A stretch of 47,212 nt of DNA, from assembly GCA_003667245.1 (NCBI GenBank), contig RCNN01000143.1, positions 1 to 47,212 of the forward strand, given 5' to 3'. Numbering within the stretch: the stretch's first letter is position 1; the number at the start of each line of letters is the position of its first letter. Both the position numbers and the translations under genes were made by a program. The stretch comes from Heterostelium multicystogenum (Eukaryota; Evosea; Eumycetozoa; Acytosteliales; Acytosteliaceae). Below the pieces are notes generated by a model. It saw nothing but the letters and a program-made list of their open reading frames with translations. It made no database searches and had not been told where the DNA came from. Below are positions 44,953-47,212 of the stretch, piece by piece.

Positions 44953-47212
44953 ATGACCCGTTCTCCCTTTCGCCGTCTGGTATTTGGCACCTTGCGCCGG
45001 CTGTTGTACCTCTGGGTTCGCTCAGAGACGATCAACCAGTCGTCCCTTACCTTGAACCTCGACCGCAGTCGTCCGGTTTTTTACGTCCTGCAATCTCCAT
45101 CCCTCACCGAATTGGCGGTGGTTGATACCGAATGTACCAAGGCCGGCCTGCCGCGCCCGGTGCTGCCGGTGTCAGTCGGCCCGCTGATGGAGCCGGCGGC
45201 CTTCTTCTACCTGACGCCCGACCCCGACTGGCTGGGGCGCCAGGACAAGCGTGGGGCCCCACCCACCCTGACCCGCCTGGTGGATGTGCTCACCGAACAC
45301 GCCGAAGAGAATGCACAGATCATTCCAGTCAGCGTGTTCTGGGGCCAGTCGCCCGACAGCGAGTCCAGCCCTGGAAACTGCTGTTCGCCGACAGCTGGGC
45401 CGTCACCGGCCGCCTGCGCCGGCTGCTGAGCATCCTGATCCTGGGCCGCAAGACCCGGGTGCAATTCTCCGCGCCCATCAACCTGCGTGAGTTGATCGAG
45501 CACAATAAAGGCCACGAACGCACCGTGCGCATGGCCCAACGCATCCTGCGGGTGCACTTTCGTAACCTGAAAACCGCAGTGATCGGCCCCGACCTGTCCC
45601 ACCGGCGCAACCTGGTGAAGGGCCTGGTGAACATGCCACTGGTACGCCAGGCGATCCTCGACGAGGCCGAACGCGAGAAAATCACCCCCGAGAAAGCCAA
45701 GGCCCAGGCCCTGCGCTATGGCAACGAGATCGCCTCGGACTACACCTACACCGCCATCCGTTTCCTCGAAGTGGTTGCTGAGCTGGTTCTGGAACAAGAT
45801 CTACGACGGCATCAAGGTCAACAACATCGAAGGTGTGCAAAAGGTCGCCCAGGGCTACGAGGTGATCTATGTACCGTGCCATCGCAGCCATATCGACTAC
45901 CTGCTGCTCTCCTACCTCCTGTTCAAGAATGGCTTGACCCCGCCGCACATCGCCGCCGGGATCAACCTGAACATGCCGGTGATCGGCAGCCTGTTGCGCC
46001 GTGGGCGGGGCGTTTTTCATGCGCCGTACTTTCAAGGGCAACCCGCTGTACACCTCGGTGTTCAACGAATACCTGCACACCTTGTTCACCAAGGGTTTCC
46101 CGGTGGAATACTTCGTCGAAGGCGGACGCTCGCGCACCGGGCGCATGCTGCAACCGAAGACCGGGATGCTGGCGATCACCCTGCGCAGCTTCCTGCGTTC
46201 CTCGCGCATGCCCATCGTGTTCGTGCCGGTGTACATCGGCTATGAGCGGGTGCTGGAAGGCCGCACTTACCTGGGCGAACTGCGCGGTGCGAGCAAGAAG
46301 AAAGAGTCGATTTTCGATATTTTCAAAGTGGTCGGCGCCCTCAAGCAAGCGCTTTGGCCAGGTCGCCGTGAACTTCGGCGAACCGATCAAGCTGGCTGAA
46401 TTCCTCGACAGCGAGGCAGCCCGACTGGCGCTCCCAGGAGCTGGGCCCGAACTACAAGCCGGCGTGGCTCAACGAAACCACCAACCGCCTCGGCGAACGG
46501 GTGGCGCAACACTTGAAACGAAGCGGCGGCGATCAATCCGGTGGAACCTGGTGGCCCTCGCGCTGCTGTCCACCACCCGTCTGGCCCTGGACGAACAGGC
46601 GATGGCGCGCCAGCTGGATCTGTACCTGGCACTGCTGCGCAAGGTGCCCTACTCGCCCCACACCACCCTGCCGGAACGCGACGGCCTGGCGCTGATCAAG
46701 CACGTCAAGGACATGCACCTGCTGTCGGAACAGAGCGATGCACTGGGCAAGATCCTCTACCTGGACGAGCAGAACGCCGTCCTGATGACCTACTACCGCA
46801 ACAACGTGCTACACATCTTCGCCCTGCCGGCGCTGCTGGCAAGTTTCTTCCAGAGCAGCTCGCGGATGAGCCGCGAACAGATCCTGCGCTATACCCGTGC
46901 GCTCTACCCGTACCTGCAATCGGAGCTGTTTATCCGCTGGGGTCCCTGGACGAACTGGACGCGGTGGTCGACCAGTGGCTCGAAGCCTTCGTCGAACAAG
47001 GCCTGCTGCGTTTTGAAAACGACGTGTACCTGCGCCCGGCGCCGAGCTCACGGCAGTTTGTGCTGTTGACCCTGCTGTCCAAGAGCATTCGCCCAGACCC
47101 TGCAACGCTTCTACATTGGCGATCTCGCTGCTGCTCAACAGCGGCCAGAACAGCATCAGCGCCGAAGAGCTGGAAGACCTGTGCACGGTCATGGCCCAGC
47201 GCCTGTCGATCC
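44953..47212 (+). CDS. plsB: glycerol-3-phosphate acyltransferase, 3' partial, multiply frameshifted
   Basis: PlsB acylates sn-glycerol 3-phosphate at position 1, starting phospholipid synthesis at the inner membrane. The start [16 protein letters not shown] (44953) fits the family; its ribosome site (AGAAG) is weak. Acyltransferase block I is P-C-H-R-S-H-I-D-Y (HX4D, near 45880). Block II is F-F-M-R-R-T-F near 46015, in another frame. Block III is [11 protein letters not shown] near 46120, and block IV I-V-F-V-P-V-Y near 46215. Breaks lie near 45375, 45785, 46010, 46350, 46430, 46530, 46945 and 47090. The gene runs off the right edge at about residue 750 of the roughly 830 expected. Confidence 0.92.

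Overview
The window is a chromosomal segment of a Pseudomonas, most likely of the P. fluorescens lineage. The evidence is the high GC content, the gene order (dnaE-accA-tilS-pyrG-kdsA-eno-ftsB-ispD, the lpx/bam/rseP/dxr/uppS block, tsf-rpsB, map-glnD-dapC, dapD-csdA-sufE, ndvB-dapE-rlmA, plsB), and REPIN-type palindromes built on arms such as GTGGGAGCGGGCTTGCTCGC and GTGGCGAGGGAGCTTGCTCC. Almost everything is conserved core genome. The one accessory gene is the 3' end of a large toxin-like protein at the left edge.

Layout. 1-1516 (+): C-terminal part of a toxin-like protein with a Glu-x-His motif and a second His motif. 1520-27753 (-): a long leftward array. Read in transcription order it is rpsB, tsf, pyrH, frr, uppS, cdsA, dxr, rseP, bamA, skp, lpxD, fabZ, lpxA, lpxB, rnhB, dnaE, accA, tilS, pyrG, kdsA, eno, ftsB, ispD. 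27754-28139: divergent promoter region, the only gene-free stretch above 300 bp. 28140-32932 (+): map, glnD, dapC. 33051-34694 (-): CPA1-type Na+/H+ antiporter. 34908-38026 (+): ArsC-like yffB, dapD, csdA, sufE. 38126-38951 (-): tcdA. 39171-44420 (+): ndvB (GH17 plus GT2), dapE, rlmA and a small conserved hypothetical gene. 44544-44754 (-): a cold-shock protein gene with two lesions. 44953-right edge (+): plsB.

How the genes fit together. The leftward array combines translation factors (S2, EF-Ts, RRF), envelope biogenesis (UppS, CdsA, BamA, Skp, RseP, LpxA/B/D, FabZ, KdsA, FtsB), isoprenoid synthesis feeding UppS (Dxr, IspD), and DNA, fatty-acid, CTP and glycolytic enzymes. Many genes overlap by ATGA, GTGA or TAATG, which implies translational coupling. 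The rightward blocks cover the lysine/diaminopimelate pathway (DapC, DapD, DapE), PII signalling (GlnD), and the CsdA-SufE-TcdA sulfur relay to tRNA.

Sequence quality dominates the interpretation. Many genes that should be indispensable (eno, kdsA, accA, dnaE, tilS, glnD, plsB and others) carry single-base indels, mostly one extra base in a short run. Others (rnhB, lpxB, lpxA, fabZ, skp, bamA, dxr, uppS, pyrH, rpsB, map, dapD, sufE) are clean. I read these as assembly or sequencing errors, not pseudogenes. Two of the indels create false in-frame fusions (pyrG-kdsA and cdsA-dxr). Spans given below run from the inferred real start to the inferred real stop.

I found no CRISPR array, rRNA, tRNA, IS element, prophage or convincing new system. 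The most interesting points are the toxin C-terminus, the five palindromic elements (three of which fill convergent gene junctions almost exactly), several intergenic hairpins, and the junction of a PA1159-1163-like block with a PA3660-3673-like block.
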